NCBI GenBank assembly: GCA_039182715.1
Contig: JBCDBY010000001.1
Span: forward strand, 1-50,475
Direction: 5' to 3'
From: JBCDBY01 sp039182715
GTDB lineage: Bacteria > Planctomycetota > PLA2
Length of the DNA stretch: 50,475 nt
In this document: one piece after another, positions 49,460 through 50,475 of the stretch
Position numbering within the stretch: the stretch's first letter is position 1
Layout: each line of letters starts with the position of its first letter
The notes under the pieces: generated by a model
The model's database searches: none
What the model was told of the DNA's origin: nothing
Seen by the model: only the letters and a program-made list of their open reading frames with translations
Position numbers and translations under genes: made by a program

Positions 49460-50475
49460 CGCTCCTCCTTCGGGCCGTAGAGCAGGAGGACCGTCGGATG
49501 CCGGCAGTCCGCCCACGTCGTCTCTTCCCGGTCGAGCAGGACCGCCTTCTCGCGCAGGACGGCGGCCAGCGCCGCATGTTCCGTCCGACGCTGCATCGAC
49601 AGCGGTCGTTCGTGCTCGGGCCCGGCGTCGAGCGCGTCGGGCGGCGCCGCGTAGCCCCGGCGTCGCGCGACGTACAGCCAGATCCGGCCCCCGGCGCGAA
49701 GCTGCGCGCGCAACTCGTCCGGGGTCCGTCGATCGACGTCGAGCGCGCCGCGGTAGACCTCGCCGAAGGTCCAGCGCAGATAGCCCGGGCTCGGCACGAA
49801 GAGGTCGTCGGGCCGCTCCCGCGACTCCATCGATCGCGCGAACCGCGAGTGCAGCACCACCGGCTTGCGTCGGTCGCCGCGCGCGTCATACCAGAGCGAG
49901 AAGGCGAGTAGCCCGACCCCGGCGTAGCCGAGCGCGGCCGGTTTCCAGGCGCGCTGCTCCAGCAACCGGGCGAGGAAATGGCAGGCGGGCGGCAACAGGA
50001 CGAGCGCCAGTCCGATCACGTAACGAGGCGAGTTCGGGAAGAAGCGCATCTGGCCCAGCCAGAAGAGCGTGCCGGCACCGAGGGCCGCGAGCGTGATCGT
50101 GTGATACGCGAAGGGCTCGCGCGGTGAGCGGGCGTGCCGGCGCACCAGCCAGGCGCCCGCGAGGAGGCTCACCCAGAGCACCGCACGCGCGGTGCGCTCC
50201 GCGACCTGCTGCATCGGTCCGAGGATCAGCATCGGGTCGTAGCTCGCCGCGCCGAAGATGCCGTGCGTGTCGGTGGGGCGCTGCCAGAGAAACGGCAGCC
50301 AGAGGGCGACCAGTCCGCCACCCAGGAGGCCTGCCCCCACGATTCTCGACCACGCCCGATCGCGCAGCGCCAGCACGCCGGTGCTGACCACGATGAGAGC
50401 GCCGAGCGCGTGCGTCAGCACGAGCAGGCCGGACAGCACGCCCCACGCGACCGTCCATCCCCACGTGCGCCGCAC
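49456..50475 (-). CDS. GT39-like multi-helix membrane glycosyltransferase, C-terminal part
   Basis: 339 aa visible; the N-terminus is outside the window, so the GTG at the edge is not a real start. Repeated hydrophobic helices (LTHALGALIVVSTGVLAL, LLGGGLVALWLPFLW, RYVIGLALVLLPPACHFLARLL) then a soluble tail from ~200. The topology of helices with LWLPFLWQRP and RYVIGLALVLLPP matches ArnT/PMT-type GT39 or GT83 lipid-linked sugar transferases. The catalytic Asp-Glu region would lie in the missing part. First of the three minus-strand surface-sugar genes. Confidence 0.6.
   Translation of the reverse strand: MRRTWGWTVAWGVLSGLLVLTHALGALIVVSTGVLALRDRAWSRIVGAGLLGGGLVALWLPFLWQRPTDTHGIFGAASYDPMLILGPMQQVAERTARAVLWVSLLAGAWLVRRHARSPREPFAYHTITLAALGAGTLFWLGQMRFFPNSPRYVIGLALVLLPPACHFLARLLEQRAWKPAALGYAGVGLLAFSLWYDARGDRRKPVVLHSRFARSMESRERPDDLFVPSPGYLRWTFGEVYRGALDVDRRTPDELRAQLRAGGRIWLYVARRRGYAAPPDALDAGPEHERPLSMQRRTEHAALAAVLREKAVLLDREETTWADCRHPTVLLLYGPKEER

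Overview
This is a very GC-rich, densely coded bacterial chromosome segment with about 44 genes. They are mostly in short runs whose stop and start codons overlap (ATGA, GTGA, TGATG). No ribosomal or other strong phylogenetic marker is present. Four features resemble Planctomycetota or a neighbouring high-GC, Gram-negative, secretion-rich phylum: a YfbK-type VWA protein, a VIT/VWA operon, a pilus-like protein with YTV-type repeats, and many large signal-peptide proteins without known domains. That assignment is an inference of modest strength. The tRNA, energy and repair genes look like those of a free-living, respiring heterotroph.

Layout. 1-2841 (minus): sixA, an octaheme cytochrome with a TPR tail, and an AI-2E family transporter cut by the window edge. 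2892-6305 (plus): the split NAD(P) transhydrogenase pntAA-pntAB-pntB and a MOSC protein. 6381-11144: a PilX-like protein with an internal YTV-like repeat region, then an alpha-toroid/YfbK VWA fusion. 11142-11315: a MITE-like element with 23-bp terminal inverted repeats, sitting on that gene's stop codon. 11432-13825: a five-gene operon (GbsR/MarR regulator, DCC1-like protein, wax-synthase-like MBOAT acyltransferase, two paralogous small membrane proteins) with two copies of the same palindromic operator. 14434-16992: LysR regulator, 2-hydroxyacid dehydrogenase-like protein and sirtuin. 16970-27150: two secreted alpha/beta hydrolases, an inositol-monophosphatase family enzyme and four large or medium exported proteins of unknown function. 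27233-32799: VIT/VWA protein, second VWA protein, OmpR-type regulator and histidine kinase in one overlapping operon. 32892-33114: a structured intergenic element related to the MITE-like one. 33124-35012: TetR regulator and a lipoprotein, divergent from nfo-ETF:quinone oxidoreductase-DUF309 protein-LON-domain protein (35062-39026). 39161-42795: RecB-like nuclease, exported protein, histidine kinase and a REC-Fis regulator. 42843-43964: an iron-type solute-binding protein with a C-terminal membrane anchor, followed by tRNA-Glu and a textbook intrinsic terminator. 44125-47007: two tandem paralogous exported proteins. 46988-50475 (minus): a surface-sugar or lipid-glycan cluster (GT39-like membrane enzyme, epimerase, FAD oxidoreductase).

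The clearest genome-wide signal is promoter architecture. At least eleven genes that begin a transcription unit have a -10 box (TAnnnT or nAnnAT) ending only 6-9 nt before the start codon and no Shine-Dalgarno sequence, as expected for leaderless mRNAs. Genes inside operons do carry Shine-Dalgarno sequences or overlap the preceding stop codon.

No CRISPR array, rRNA, prophage or complete insertion sequence was seen. The candidates most worth following up are the five-gene MBOAT operon with its twin operators, the two related MITE-like elements, and the VIT/VWA-VWA-two-component operon.
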